Assembly (NCBI GenBank): GCA_900552385.1 | Contig: URZI01000016.1 | Location: 1-42,621 of the forward strand | DNA: 42,621 nt | Source of the DNA: an uncultured Collinsella sp. | GTDB taxonomy: Bacteria > Actinomycetota > Coriobacteriia > Coriobacteriales > Coriobacteriaceae | Direction of reading: 5' to 3' | In this document: positions 22,294 to 31,760 of the stretch, piece by piece | How positions within the stretch are numbered: the first letter of the stretch is position 1 | How the letters are laid out: each line of letters opens with the position of its first letter | Position numbers and translations under genes: made by a program | The notes under the pieces: generated by a model | The model's input: the letters and a program-made list of their open reading frames with translations, nothing else | Database searches by the model: none | What the model was told of the DNA's origin: nothing

Positions 22294-23856
22294 TTATTTG
22301 CCGTCGTCGTCCTGGGCCTCATCGCGTGCATAGAGCTCCAGCATGCGGCGGCGGTATTCGCGCACGGCGAGCTTGGCGCGCTCCAGGCGGCGACGCTCGC
22401 GCGGAGTCAGCTCGGACGGGTCGACCTCGTCTCCATAGGTCTTATCGGCAAGAAGATGTGCCGCATCCACGATGCGGGCATCGATGTGGCCGCTCGCCGC
22501 CTCGGCGGAAAGACGCTCGGCAATCGTATCGAGCGTAGGCAGGCCCTCGAATACGCGACCGTGACCATGCGAGGTCAGCAGCTCGTGCTCGCGTGCGAGC
22601 AGGCTCGCCAAATCGTGATGGGCACGCAGGATGTCGAACGCATCGGATGGATGCTCGGCAACCTCTGCCACGGCGGCGACCGGCGCGGCGTCGACCACGC
22701 GGTAGAAGAGCTGCGCGAGCAATGGCATCAAGAACACTGTGATGGCACCGGCGGCAACCATGACCGACGCAATATCTTGCGACAGCGCGCCCGCGTTGAC
22801 GGCAACACTCGTCACGGCAACGATGATCGGCAGGGCCGTGGTGCAGTACAGGGCCACGGTAATGCGACCATACGCCGACACATCGCGCGTCGCAGGACAA
22901 ATGCTCATAGAGATGAGAATGGGCACGGCGCGAATAATCAACAACGCCACGATAAAGCCTGCGAGCAGCCCGGGGCGCGACGCCACGGCCGTCAGGTCGA
23001 TCTTTGCGCCCGATACGGTAAAGAACACCGGAATCAAAAAGCCGTAGGCCAGGCCGTCGAGCTTGGTCTCGAGCGTATGGTTGCCCTCGGGGATGATGTA
23101 GCGCAAGACAAAGCCGGCGGCAAAAGAACCCAACACGATGTCGAGATCAAAGACGGCCGAGAACGCCACGAGTGTGACCAGGATGAGCACCGTCAGGCGC
23201 ACGAAGGTCTGCGACGTGGTATCGGCGCGTTCCTCGACAAACGCAAAGAAGCGGCTGCCGACGCGCTTGGAGCGGCTTGGGACCACGGCCAGCAACACGC
23301 AAACCACCGCAAACAAGCCAAGGATTACGAGCGTTTGGATGCCGGTGCGGGCAGATAGCAGCACCGACATGGCGAGCACGGGGCCGAGCTCACCCCAGGT
23401 GCCATACGCGAGAATCGAGTCGCCCACGCGCGTGCCGGTGAGCGAGCGCTCACGCATGATGGGCACGAGCGTACCGAGCGCCGTCGAAGTGAGGGCAAGC
23501 GTCACGGCGATACCGTCGAAATGGCTGACCGAGAACCACGGGGTAAAGCGCACGGCAAGCCAGGCGATACCAAACGTGACGACCCACGTCGCCAAGCCGT
23601 AGCGCCCCTCCACACCCGTGATGCTCTTGGGGTCGATCTCAAAGCCGGCAAGCAGGAACAAAAAGGCCAGGCCCAGCTCGGACACAAGCGAGACCTCAGC
23701 ATCTACATGGATGACGCCGAGCATATGGGGTCCCAGCACCGCGCCGAGCACGAGCAAAAAGACCGTCTCGGGAACGGGTTTTCCGGGAATCGCCGAGGCG
23801 ATAAAAGGACTCGCAAAGGCCACGAGTGCGATGATGGCGAGCGAAACGAATGCCAT
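22294..23856 (-). CDS. CPA2-type monovalent cation:proton antiporter
   Basis: A 520-residue membrane protein of the KefB/NapA-type family. Residues 1 to about 390 contain some twelve hydrophobic segments, including LGLAFLFLLAGFEIDPKS, LTSTALGTLVPIMRE, FDLDIVLGSFAAGFVLR and the extended-helix region PVFFTVSGAKIDLTAV. The C-terminal 120 or so residues are cytoplasmic, charged and helical, without a TrkA-N nucleotide fold, so regulation is not the classic Kef type. It probably exchanges sodium or potassium for protons. The ATG at 23856 has AAAGG 6 nt upstream. Single gene, divergent from purL. Confidence 0.9.
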   Translation of the reverse strand: MAFVSLAIIALVAFASPFIASAIPGKPVPETVFLLVLGAVLGPHMLGVIHVDAEVSLVSELGLAFLFLLAGFEIDPKSITGVEGRYGLATWVVTFGIAWLAVRFTPWFSVSHFDGIAVTLALTSTALGTLVPIMRERSLTGTRVGDSILAYGTWGELGPVLAMSVLLSARTGIQTLVILGLFAVVCVLLAVVPSRSKRVGSRFFAFVEERADTTSQTFVRLTVLILVTLVAFSAVFDLDIVLGSFAAGFVLRYIIPEGNHTLETKLDGLAYGFLIPVFFTVSGAKIDLTAVASRPGLLAGFIVALLIIRAVPILISMSICPATRDVSAYGRITVALYCTTALPIIVAVTSVAVNAGALSQDIASVMVAAGAITVFLMPLLAQLFYRVVDAAPVAAVAEVAEHPSDAFDILRAHHDLASLLAREHELLTSHGHGRVFEGLPTLDTIAERLSAEAASGHIDARIVDAAHLLADKTYGDEVDPSELTPRERRRLERAKLAVREYRRRMLELYARDEAQDDDGK

Positions 23857-24040
23857 GTGATGCCTTTCTCTTGTTTGCGCTTCACTGTAGCACCCTCGCC
23901 GTCCTCAACGCGCCGCGAGCTGTCGTATCATAGTGAGGTTTACAAACATGTGGCTCAAGGCGACCGCGAGGCTTGTCCCGTAAACCGACCGCTGCCGCAT
24001 ACCGTACCGTACGCCCAACCGATCAGGAAGGCAGGAACCA

Positions 24041-27000
24041 ATGGTCTCTCGTATCTACGTGGAGAAGAAACCCGGGTTCGACGTCGAGGCTCAGCAGCTC
24101 AAGGGCGAGCTGACCGAAATTCTCGGCATCAAGGGCATCGAGGCCCTGAGGATCATCAACCGCTACGACGTCGAGGGCATCGACGAGAAGCTTTTCCGCT
24201 CCTGCGTGCCGACCGTCTTTAGCGAGCCCCAGGTCGATGTGACCTACGACGAACTCCCCGCAAGCGATGGCGCCGTCTTTGCCGTCGAATTCCTGCCTGG
24301 CCAGTTTGACCAGCGCGCCGACTCCGCCAGCGAGTGCGTGCAGCTCATCAGCCAGGGCGAGCGCCCCGCCGTGCGCTCCGCCAAGGTCTATATGATCTCG
24401 GGCGCTCTGGACGAGGCCGCCATCGATGCCATCAAGCACTACGTGGTGAACCCCGTCGAGGCACGCATCGCCTCGCTCGACCTGCCCGAGACGCTGTACA
24501 CGGAGACCCCCGAGCCCCAGCCCGTCGAGGTGCTCGACGGCTTCCGCGAGCTCGACGAGGCCGGCCTTGCCGCCTTTATCGCCGATCGCGGCCTTGCCAT
24601 GGACGAGGCAGACATCGCCTTCTGCCAGCAGTACTTCCGCGATGAGGACCGCGACCCCACCATCACCGAGATCCGCGTGATCGACACCTACTGGTCCGAC
24701 CACTGCCGCCACACCACCTTCGGCACCGTCCTGGACGACGTGACGATCGACGACGCCGTGGTGCAGCAAGCCTTCGACCGCTACATGGAGATGCGCCACG
24801 AACTCGGCCGCGACGCCAAGCCCGTCTGCCTCATGGACATGGGCACCATCGGCGCCAAGTACCTCAAGAAGACCGGCGTCATGACCGATGTCGACGAGTC
24901 CGAGGAGATCAACGCCTGCACCGTCAAGGTGAAGGTCGATGTCGACGGCGAGGACCAGGACTGGCTGTTCCTGTTTAAGAACGAGACCCACAACCACCCG
25001 ACCGAGATCGAGCCCTTCGGCGGTGCCGCCACCTGCGTGGGCGGCGCTATCCGTGACCCGCTCTCGGGCCGCAGCTATGTGTACCAGGCCATGCGCGTCA
25101 CCGGCGCCGGCGACCCCACCGTCCCGGTTTCCGAGACGCTCGAGGGCAAGCTGCCGCAGCGCAAGCTCGTGACTACTGCCGCCGCCGGCTACTCCAGCTA
25201 CGGCAACCAGATCGGCCTTGCCACCGGTCAGGTCAACGAGCTCTATCACCCCGGCTACGTGGCCAAGCGCATGGAGGTCGGCGCCGTCGTGGGCGCTACC
25301 CCGGCAAACCACGTGCGCCGCGAGTGCCCCGCCCCCACCGACAAGATCATCCTGCTGGGCGGCCGCACCGGCCGTGACGGCATCGGCGGTGCCACCGGCT
25401 CCTCCAAGACCCAGAACACCGAGTCCATCGAGACCTCGGGCGCCGAGGTCCAGAAGGGCAACGCCCCGGTCGAGCGCAAGCTGCAGCGCCTCTTCCGCCG
25501 CGGCGACGCCTGCCGCCTGATCAAGCGCTGCAACGACTTTGGCGCCGGCGGCGTCTCGGTCGCCGTGGGCGAGCTTGCCGACGGCCTGTATGTCGACCTG
25601 GACACCGTGACCAAGAAGTACGACGGCCTGGACGGCACCGAGCTCGCCATCTCCGAGTCCCAGGAGCGTATGGCCTGCGCCGTCGCCGACGGTGACGTCG
25701 AGGAGTTCATGGGCTACGCCGCCGAGGAGAACCTCGAGGCGACCGTTATCGCCGAGGTTACCGCCGAGCCGCGCATGCGCATGGCCTGGAACGGCGTCGC
25801 CATCGTCGACCTGTCCCGCGAGTTCCTCAACTCCAACGGCGCACCCAAGCACCAGGTCGCCCACGTGTGCGCCCGTAGCGTGTGGCAGCCCAGCTGGGCC
25901 GGCACCACGCTTGCCGAGCGCATGACCTCGCTCGTCACCGACCTCAACGTCGCTTCCAACAAGGGCCTTTCCGAGCGCTTCGACTCCACCATCGGTGCCG
26001 CAACCGTGCTCATGCCCTTTGGCGGCAAGACGCAGCTCACCCCGAGCTCGGCCATGGTCGCCAAGTTCCCCGTGGACGGCGAGACCACCACGGCGAGCGC
26101 CATGGCATGGGGCTTCAACCCCTATCTGATGGAGGCCGACCAGTTTGCGGGCGCCTACCTGTCCGTGGTCGAGTCCATCGCCAAGCTCGTGGCTGCCGGC
26201 TTTGAGCACAAGCGCGCCTATCTCTCCTTCCAGGAGTACTTCGAGCGTCTGCGCACCGAGGCCGAGCGCTGGGGCAAGCCCACGGCAGCCGTCCTGGGCG
26301 CCCTCATGGCCCAAGTCGACCTGGGTGCCGGCGCCATCGGCGGCAAGGACTCCATGAGCGGTTCGTTTGAGGACGAGACCGGCGAGCTCAACGTTCCGCC
26401 GACCCTGATCAGCTTCGCCGTCGCCGTGGGCAAGGCCGCCCGCGCCGTCTCGCCCGAGTTCAAGGGCCTCACGCACCGCGTCGTCCGCATCGCCCCCGCC
26501 ACCTATGGCGAGGACTACCGTCCCGACGCCCAGCAGTTGCTCGCCGCGTTTGACGCCGTCGAGGCGCTCACTGCTACCGGCAACGCCCTGGCCATATCCA
26601 CGCCCGGCTACGGCTGCGGCGCCGAGAGCCTCTTTAAGATGTGCGTCGGTAACCAGATCGGTATCGAGCTTGCCGAGGATGTAGACGTGGAGAGCCTCTT
26701 CACCCCGCTCTACGGCAGCTTTATCGTCGAGCTCGCCGAGGACGCCGAGCTGCCCGAGGTCGCCGACGGCGTTGTCGTCGAGCCCCTGGGCACCACCGTC
26801 GAGGGCTATGTCATCGACACCGGCTCCGAGGTCATCGAGCTCGCCGAGCTCCAGGAGGCCTGGGAGAACGGCATCGAGGGCGTCTTCGCCTACCGCAGCG
26901 CCGGCGAGACCCCCGAGGTCGAGACCATCGACTTCCGCGCCAAGGATATCCACGTGTACGGCGGCGCCAAGATCGCCCGCCCGCGCGTGATCATCCCCGT

Positions 27001-27787
27001 GTTCCCCGGCAACAACTGCGAGTACGACAGCGCCCGCGCCTTCCGTGCCGCCGGTGCCGAGGCCGACACCTTCGTGATCAACAATCTCACGCCCGAGGCC
27101 GTCGCCGAGAGCACCCACGAGCTTGCCCGCCGCATCCGTGCAAGCCAGATCGTTATGATCCCCGGCGGCTTCTCGGGCGGCGACGAGCCCGACGGCTCTG
27201 CCAAGTTCATCACGGCGTTCTTCCGCGCTCCCGAGGTCACCGAGGCAGTCCGCGACCTGCTCAAGGCTCGCGATGGCCTGATGCTGGGCATCTGCAACGG
27301 CTTCCAGGCCCTGATCAAGCTCGGCCTGGTGCCCTACGGCGACATCGTCGACGCCACGCCCGATGCGCCCACGTTGACGTTCAACACCATCGGTCGCCAC
27401 CAGAGCCGTCTGGTGCGCACCCGCATCTCGTCCAACTTGTCCCCGTGGCTGTCGCAGTGCAGCCTGGACGACCCCTACACCGTCGCCATCAGCCACGGCG
27501 AGGGCCGCTTTGTCGCCAATGACGAAGTGCTCGCCCAGCTGATCGCCAACGGCCAGGTCGCCACGCAGTACGTGGGCGAGAACGGCAAGCCCAGCATGGA
27601 CCTTTCCGTCAACCCCAACGGCTCCGCACTCGCCATCGAGGGCATCACGAGCCCCGACGGCCGCGTCCTGGGCAAGATGGGCCATGCCGAGCGTCGCGGC
27701 GACAACCTGTACCGCAACGTGCCCGAGCATGTCCCCGGCGATAAGTTCATGCCGATCTTTGAGAGCGGCGTGGCCTACTTCGCTTAA
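24041..27787 (+). CDS. purL: Phosphoribosylformylglycinamidine synthase, single chain
   Basis: A 1248-residue enzyme for step four of de novo purine synthesis: FGAR, glutamine and ATP give FGAM. One chain carries everything that PurS, PurL and PurQ do separately in many Gram-positives. Residues 1 to about 200 are the PurS-like and linker region. The synthetase halves start at SDHCRHTTF (about 220) and include FKNETHNHPTEIEPFGGAAT. The C-terminal glutaminase domain (about 980-1248) starts RVIIPVFPGNNCEYDSARAF and has the nucleophile Cys in GICNGFQAL (about 1085) and HGEGRF. It is the compact variant seen in clostridia and Bacteroides, shorter than the ~1295-residue E. coli enzyme. No purine riboswitch is visible upstream; TATCAT near 23930 is a possible -10. 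Confidence 0.96.
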   Translation: MVSRIYVEKKPGFDVEAQQLKGELTEILGIKGIEALRIINRYDVEGIDEKLFRSCVPTVFSEPQVDVTYDELPASDGAVFAVEFLPGQFDQRADSASECVQLISQGERPAVRSAKVYMISGALDEAAIDAIKHYVVNPVEARIASLDLPETLYTETPEPQPVEVLDGFRELDEAGLAAFIADRGLAMDEADIAFCQQYFRDEDRDPTITEIRVIDTYWSDHCRHTTFGTVLDDVTIDDAVVQQAFDRYMEMRHELGRDAKPVCLMDMGTIGAKYLKKTGVMTDVDESEEINACTVKVKVDVDGEDQDWLFLFKNETHNHPTEIEPFGGAATCVGGAIRDPLSGRSYVYQAMRVTGAGDPTVPVSETLEGKLPQRKLVTTAAAGYSSYGNQIGLATGQVNELYHPGYVAKRMEVGAVVGATPANHVRRECPAPTDKIILLGGRTGRDGIGGATGSSKTQNTESIETSGAEVQKGNAPVERKLQRLFRRGDACRLIKRCNDFGAGGVSVAVGELADGLYVDLDTVTKKYDGLDGTELAISESQERMACAVADGDVEEFMGYAAEENLEATVIAEVTAEPRMRMAWNGVAIVDLSREFLNSNGAPKHQVAHVCARSVWQPSWAGTTLAERMTSLVTDLNVASNKGLSERFDSTIGAATVLMPFGGKTQLTPSSAMVAKFPVDGETTTASAMAWGFNPYLMEADQFAGAYLSVVESIAKLVAAGFEHKRAYLSFQEYFERLRTEAERWGKPTAAVLGALMAQVDLGAGAIGGKDSMSGSFEDETGELNVPPTLISFAVAVGKAARAVSPEFKGLTHRVVRIAPATYGEDYRPDAQQLLAAFDAVEALTATGNALAISTPGYGCGAESLFKMCVGNQIGIELAEDVDVESLFTPLYGSFIVELAEDAELPEVADGVVVEPLGTTVEGYVIDTGSEVIELAELQEAWENGIEGVFAYRSAGETPEVETIDFRAKDIHVYGGAKIARPRVIIPVFPGNNCEYDSARAFRAAGAEADTFVINNLTPEAVAESTHELARRIRASQIVMIPGGFSGGDEPDGSAKFITAFFRAPEVTEAVRDLLKARDGLMLGICNGFQALIKLGLVPYGDIVDATPDAPTLTFNTIGRHQSRLVRTRISSNLSPWLSQCSLDDPYTVAISHGEGRFVANDEVLAQLIANGQVATQYVGENGKPSMDLSVNPNGSALAIEGITSPDGRVLGKMGHAERRGDNLYRNVPEHVPGDKFMPIFESGVAYFA

Positions 27788-27824
27788 ACCTTTCCCATCG
27801 GGTACAATCCCTTCGGGTAACAAC

Positions 27825-27860
27825 ACCCGCCACCGGCACATCCGGTGGCGGGTTCTTTTT
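27825..27860 (+). terminator. Terminator of purL
   Basis: A 12-bp perfect stem ACCCGCCACCGG/CCGGTGGCGGGT with a 5-nt loop, followed by TCTTTTTT. It lies immediately before the DMT transporter gene. Confidence 0.95.
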
Positions 27861-27886
27861 TGCTTCGCGCATGTAGGAAGGACATC

Positions 27887-28822
27887 ATGGAAAGCCGCAA
27901 GCCGTATCTCGCCACCCTGCCCGGACTCATCCTGGGCTGTCTCGTTTGCTGCGCGCTCTGGGGCTCCGCCTTCCCCTGCATCAAGATCGGCTACGGCCTC
28001 TTTGGTATTCCCGCGCACGACAGCGCCTCGCAGCTGCTCTTTGCGGGCTTGCGCTTCACGCTTGCCGGCGCCCTGGTTATCGTTGGGATGAGTGCGGCCC
28101 AACGCCGCCCCCTCATTCCGCAGGCTCGCGACATCAAGCCCATCTTTGTCTTGTCGCTCTTCCAGACTATCGGGCAGTACTTCTTTTTCTATCTGGGCCT
28201 CTCGCGCGCCAGCGCCATGTCGAGCTCCATCATCGAGGCCAGCGCCAACTTCCTCGCAATCCTCTTTGCCGCCCTGGCGTTTCGCACCGAGAAGCTCAAT
28301 ACGGCCAAGGTGCTTGGCTGTGCGCTGGGCTTTGCCGGCGTCGCTCTCGTCAACCTTTCGGGCGCGGATGGCACCTTTGGCTTCAGGCTCGATGGCGAGG
28401 GCTTTATCCTAGCCTCCACCGTCGCGGGTGCCCTTTCGACCTGCCTGATTGGCATCTTCTCGCGCGAGCACGACGGCGTCTTGCTTGCCGGGTGGCAGTT
28501 CTTGGTCGGCGGCCTTGTCCTCACCGCCATCGGCTTTTTGATGGGTGGCGCGCTCTCCCCCACGGCGATTGCCCCCGCCATCGCGCTCATCATCTACATG
28601 GCGCTTATCTCCGCGGTCGCCTACTCGCTGTGGTCGCGCCTGCTTGCCGTCAACCCCGTCAGCCGCGTCTCGGTCTTTGGGTTTATGAACCCCGTCTTTG
28701 GTGTGCTGCTGAGCGCGCTGCTGCTCGGCGAAGGCGCGGGCACGAGCCCCGTTACCGTCATCGTTGCCCTGCTGTTGGTCTGCGGCGGCATCATCATCGT
28801 AAACAAGCCCAAAAAGGCCTAG
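27887..28822 (+). CDS. DMT superfamily transporter (EamA family)
   Basis: A 311-residue membrane protein with about ten hydrophobic helices in two EamA repeats (first: CALWGSAFPCIKIGY, SSSIIEASANFLAILFAAL; second: STVAGALSTCLIGIFS, AYSLWSRLLAVNPVSRVSVFGFMNPVFGVLLSALLLGE). Family members export amino acids or other small metabolites; the substrate is unknown. The ATG at 27887 has AGGAAGG 5 nt upstream. The longer frame begins inside the purL terminator and is rejected. A terminator follows. Confidence 0.9.
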   Translation: MESRKPYLATLPGLILGCLVCCALWGSAFPCIKIGYGLFGIPAHDSASQLLFAGLRFTLAGALVIVGMSAAQRRPLIPQARDIKPIFVLSLFQTIGQYFFFYLGLSRASAMSSSIIEASANFLAILFAALAFRTEKLNTAKVLGCALGFAGVALVNLSGADGTFGFRLDGEGFILASTVAGALSTCLIGIFSREHDGVLLAGWQFLVGGLVLTAIGFLMGGALSPTAIAPAIALIIYMALISAVAYSLWSRLLAVNPVSRVSVFGFMNPVFGVLLSALLLGEGAGTSPVTVIVALLLVCGGIIIVNKPKKA

Positions 28823-28892
28823 CGAACTGCCTCGTTCCAAGAAAAAGACGAGGCGTATCTTCGACAGCCGCTACTAATCCCGCCAACGCAAT

Positions 28893-28932
28893 AGGGGCGC
28901 ACGACCATCAATGCGGTCGTATGCCCCTTTTC
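28893..28932. terminator. Bidirectional terminator between the DMT and GGDEF genes
   Basis: AGGGGC (28893-28898) pairs with GCCCCT (28923-28928), and ACGACC with GGTCGT inside. TTTT follows on the plus strand. It serves the convergent genes on both sides. Confidence 0.8.
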
Positions 28933-30074
28933 TAGCGTATTTGTACGCCGGCTTTCTTTTTCTCGGCCTTGACGCGATAGAGCTCCGCATCGGCAGCGCG
29001 AAGTAAGTCTTGCCAGGTATCAACACTATCGCCGACCCGCGCGCAACCGATGGACATCCGCAATGCATACGGCACCTCGGCATGCGCGAGCTCGTCGTTG
29101 ATTGTCGCGCACAGATGCATGATATCCTGTTCCGCCGCTGCCTTTTGGAGCACCACGAACTCATCGCCGCCATAACGCGCGATAAAGCCACCAGACGCCG
29201 AGCAGACATCCTTGAGCGCCGTCGCAACAACCTGAAGAGCATGGTCGCCCTCCACATGTCCATAGCGATCGTTAATCTGCTTAAAGCCGTCAGCGTCCAT
29301 CATAAGCAGATATACATCTTCGGCCTGATCCACATTTGAAAAGAGCGACAGCATATAGGTCTCAAAACGGTTGCGGTTGTTGAGTCCAGTCAACGGGTCA
29401 GTCGAGATCAGTTGCTCCTGGCAGATGATATAGAGCAGCAACATGCTAATCATTATGCCGACACAAAGGCCAGGCACCGAGTATACGATCTGAAAGGTAC
29501 CGCCCACCAGGGCCGGAATGGCGAAAAATGCCAAGGTTCGATAGATAGCCTTCGTCTGCAGGCTCTCGACCCTGCGAGATTGCACAAACGCATGCAGGGA
29601 CGTATGTATAACGTAACAGTAGCTGACAATGGGCTGGATCATATAGGCAAAGCCGCGACGATACACGCCCTGCGAATCGATATAGAACAAGGCGTGCGTC
29701 CAGTAACTGGTAAAAGCCAGCACGACCACCAGAGCCGTAGGCAACGTTACAAGCACCACCCTATAGCGCGAGGTCACAAGGCGAGAGCCCTGCATCGTCT
29801 CGGAATAGATAAACCAAATGAGACACGCGATGGCAAAGAGCGAAAACGAAACCGCGTTGGAAATCCAGTTGGCAGCAATACCCAACGTGCCGTCCGCACC
29901 ATCCGAAAGCGTCCAGATCATATCGAATAATATGTACGCGGCAGAGGTGTAGCCAAGCATGCTAAACAATAGCTGCAGGGTGCTCGAGAACAAGGAGCGA
30001 CGACTTCGCGCGGCAAGCCCGATAAGAACAATCATGCATAGCAGGAATATCTCAATCTTGAGTGCCTTAACCAC
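28932..30074 (-). CDS. Membrane-bound GGDEF diguanylate cyclase
   Basis: About 380 residues. The N-terminal 220 or so form seven hydrophobic segments, like a 7TM sensor module. The C-terminal GGDEF domain starts DPLTGLNNRNRFE and has the active loop RYGGDEFVV intact (about 302-306), plus DADGFKQINDRYGH for metal and GTP binding. It should make cyclic di-GMP from two GTP. There is no RxxD inhibitory site five residues before GGDEF, so product inhibition is probably absent. No initiator ATG fits: GTG at 30074 with a GGGA upstream is preferred to TTG at 30092. No EAL or HD-GYP partner is in the window. Confidence 0.92.
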   Translation of the reverse strand: MVKALKIEIFLLCMIVLIGLAARSRRSLFSSTLQLLFSMLGYTSAAYILFDMIWTLSDGADGTLGIAANWISNAVSFSLFAIACLIWFIYSETMQGSRLVTSRYRVVLVTLPTALVVVLAFTSYWTHALFYIDSQGVYRRGFAYMIQPIVSYCYVIHTSLHAFVQSRRVESLQTKAIYRTLAFFAIPALVGGTFQIVYSVPGLCVGIMISMLLLYIICQEQLISTDPLTGLNNRNRFETYMLSLFSNVDQAEDVYLLMMDADGFKQINDRYGHVEGDHALQVVATALKDVCSASGGFIARYGGDEFVVLQKAAAEQDIMHLCATINDELAHAEVPYALRMSIGCARVGDSVDTWQDLLRAADAELYRVKAEKKKAGVQIR

Positions 30075-30139
30075 TAGACGCCATCCCTTCAATATCCGAA
30101 TGGTCAGAATCGCCCAATTCGAATCAGGGCAATAAACAC

Positions 30140-30217
30140 CCCTTTACTCCGCAGGGGTAAAGGGAATCATAGCAAAGCGCCCGAACATCACTGCAAAACA
30201 GTTTCTGTTCGGGCGCT
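30140..30217. promoter_or_regulatory. Two strong hairpins between kdgT and the GGDEF gene
   Basis: AGCGCCCGAACA (30176-30187) pairs perfectly with TGTTCGGGCGCT (30206-30217), and CCCTTTACTCC with GGGGTAAAGGG around a GCA loop (30140-30164, one T.G pair). The first probably terminates kdgT (CTTTGCT follows on the minus strand). The second lies 66 nt before the GGDEF start and may be regulatory. No GEMM riboswitch consensus was seen. Confidence 0.6.
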
Positions 30218-30263
30218 CGGACGGCGCGAATTGCACGCCGGAATCAATTATCGGTAACGGCCG

Positions 30264-31286
30264 TTACTCGCCGTCGATGTCGGTCGCGACGGCCTCCTCG
30301 ATGGCCTCGACACCGGCAGGCGACAGGTCTTCCTTGCCCTGGCAGAACTTCTTGTCGACCCAGCCGGTCAGAATCGGAGCCATGATTGCCGTGATGATAA
30401 CGGCAGTGGCGATCTGGGCGTACGCGGTGGGCGCAAGCTCGGCGTAGCGCGGCGCGACCTCGGCGAGAGCAACCGGCGTAGTCATAGCCGTGCCGGCGAT
30501 GGTGGAACAAGCCACGGCAGCCTTGCCGTTACCACCGCACAGGCGCTCGAACGCAAAGGTGATGGGACCGACGACAAACAGCGTGACAAGGCCCAGCAAG
30601 ATGCCGGAAATACCACCGGTGATAAAGCTCGACAGGCTCATGGACGCGCCAAGCTGAAATCCGATGACGGCAATCGCAGGGTTGGCACCGGGAACTAGCA
30701 GGTTCTTGATAAACGGGAACAGGTTGCCCAGAACCATGCCGATAACGAGCGGCAAAATGGAGCCGATGATAGTACCGACAGGGATGTTGGCAAGACCCGA
30801 AACACCAAGGATGATCATCGTGACGGCGGGGCCGGCCGTAAAGAACAGGATACCGACGGCGCCCTGCTCGGACTCATCGCCGAACTCGCCCATGATGCCC
30901 GTATAGAGCGCCATGTTGCAAAACGTAATGCCGCCGATGATAGACACGGAGCTCAGACCCAGGAAGTTATCGTTAAAGAAATATGCCACACCCAGGCCGA
31001 GAGCCGCTGCGACGACCAGCTTGGGAATCAGCACGACGATGCCGGTCTTGATGGCGCCCGGCGTGGACTTGAAGCTGATGCCGGCGCCCACAAACAGCAG
31101 GATCGCGGCGACGATGGTATTGGAGCCACCGCGGCAGGCAGCCGTAAAGAAGCCGCCGATCTCAAAAACCTGCGGGCAGAAGGTGTTGAGCAAAAGACCG
31201 ACGATCATCGGATAGATCATGATGTCGCCCGGGATGCGCGGAACCTTGAATTTCTTTTGCTCGTTGGCGGTCGCTTCCTGTGCCAT
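30264..31286 (-). CDS. kdgT: 2-keto-3-deoxygluconate permease (KdgT family)
   Basis: A 340-residue membrane protein with about ten hydrophobic segments. Family-typical stretches include RIPGDIMIYPMIVGLLLNTFCPQ at the start, AACRGGSNTIVAAILLFVGAGI, GGITFCNMALYTGIMGEFGDESEQGA and CSTIAGTAMTTPVALAEVAPRY. The family imports 2-keto-3-deoxygluconate with protons, a product of pectin or hexuronate breakdown. No KDG kinase or aldolase is adjacent, so the substrate is by family only. The ATG at 31286 has GGGGG 4 nt upstream. Ten upstream codons are discarded. Single gene. Confidence 0.9.
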   Translation of the reverse strand: MAQEATANEQKKFKVPRIPGDIMIYPMIVGLLLNTFCPQVFEIGGFFTAACRGGSNTIVAAILLFVGAGISFKSTPGAIKTGIVVLIPKLVVAAALGLGVAYFFNDNFLGLSSVSIIGGITFCNMALYTGIMGEFGDESEQGAVGILFFTAGPAVTMIILGVSGLANIPVGTIIGSILPLVIGMVLGNLFPFIKNLLVPGANPAIAVIGFQLGASMSLSSFITGGISGILLGLVTLFVVGPITFAFERLCGGNGKAAVACSTIAGTAMTTPVALAEVAPRYAELAPTAYAQIATAVIITAIMAPILTGWVDKKFCQGKEDLSPAGVEAIEEAVATDIDGE

Positions 31287-31436
31287 GAAACCCCCATTTC
31301 CGCTGACGCGGAACAAAAGCCCACGTCATGCTTTGCTACAGTAAAGTTTGACCATGGTACCAGAAGAAATAGACCAGCTCGGTGAAAAATTCGACAAGTT
31401 GGGATGGAACGAGATTCGGCGCCCGCGACGCCACCC

Positions 31437-31760
31437 CTATATAAGGCTCAAGACAATATAGAGTACGATGCCCGAGACGCAGCACCACAGCATCGATTTT
31501 GTCTTGACCGCCACGACCACGACGCCGACGGCCGCAATCCAGGGAACCAAGGCAGGCCAGAGTCCCGCGTCGAACGCGCCGGGGCTCACCAAGTCGTTGG
31601 CGACCAGCGCGGCAAAGGCAGCGGGCGGGATATAGCCCAGGGCCTCGGTAATGCGGGGCGACAGGGTCCGCCCGCGTAAGGCGAACGCCGGCGCGATGCG
31701 AAAGAACGCGATAGCGGCCCACGACGACAGCCACAGAACCAAGAACTCGTTAACGGGCAT
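31437..31760 (-). CDS. azlD: Branched-chain amino acid exporter small subunit AzlD
   Basis: A 107-residue protein with about four hydrophobic helices, starting MPVNEFLVLWLSSWAAIAFFRIAP. RTLSPRITEALGYIPPAAFAALV is the AzlD signature, and the length is normal. The ATG at 31760 overlaps the end of azlC by 11 nt, with GAGG 8 nt upstream. AzlC and AzlD together export branched-chain amino acids or analogues. No good hairpin follows in the 150 nt before kdgT. Confidence 0.92.
   Translation of the reverse strand: MPVNEFLVLWLSSWAAIAFFRIAPAFALRGRTLSPRITEALGYIPPAAFAALVANDLVSPGAFDAGLWPALVPWIAAVGVVVVAVKTKSMLWCCVSGIVLYIVLSLI

Noticed and set aside
23857..24040. Purine riboswitch upstream of purL
   Set aside because: Conserved purine-aptamer junction bases are not visible; only a weak -10 was found.
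24023..28102. 1359-codon open frame antisense to purL
   Set aside because: Low-complexity Gly/Asp/His/Leu composition produced by GC-biased third positions of purL on the other strand. No domain, no SD, and purL is unmistakable.
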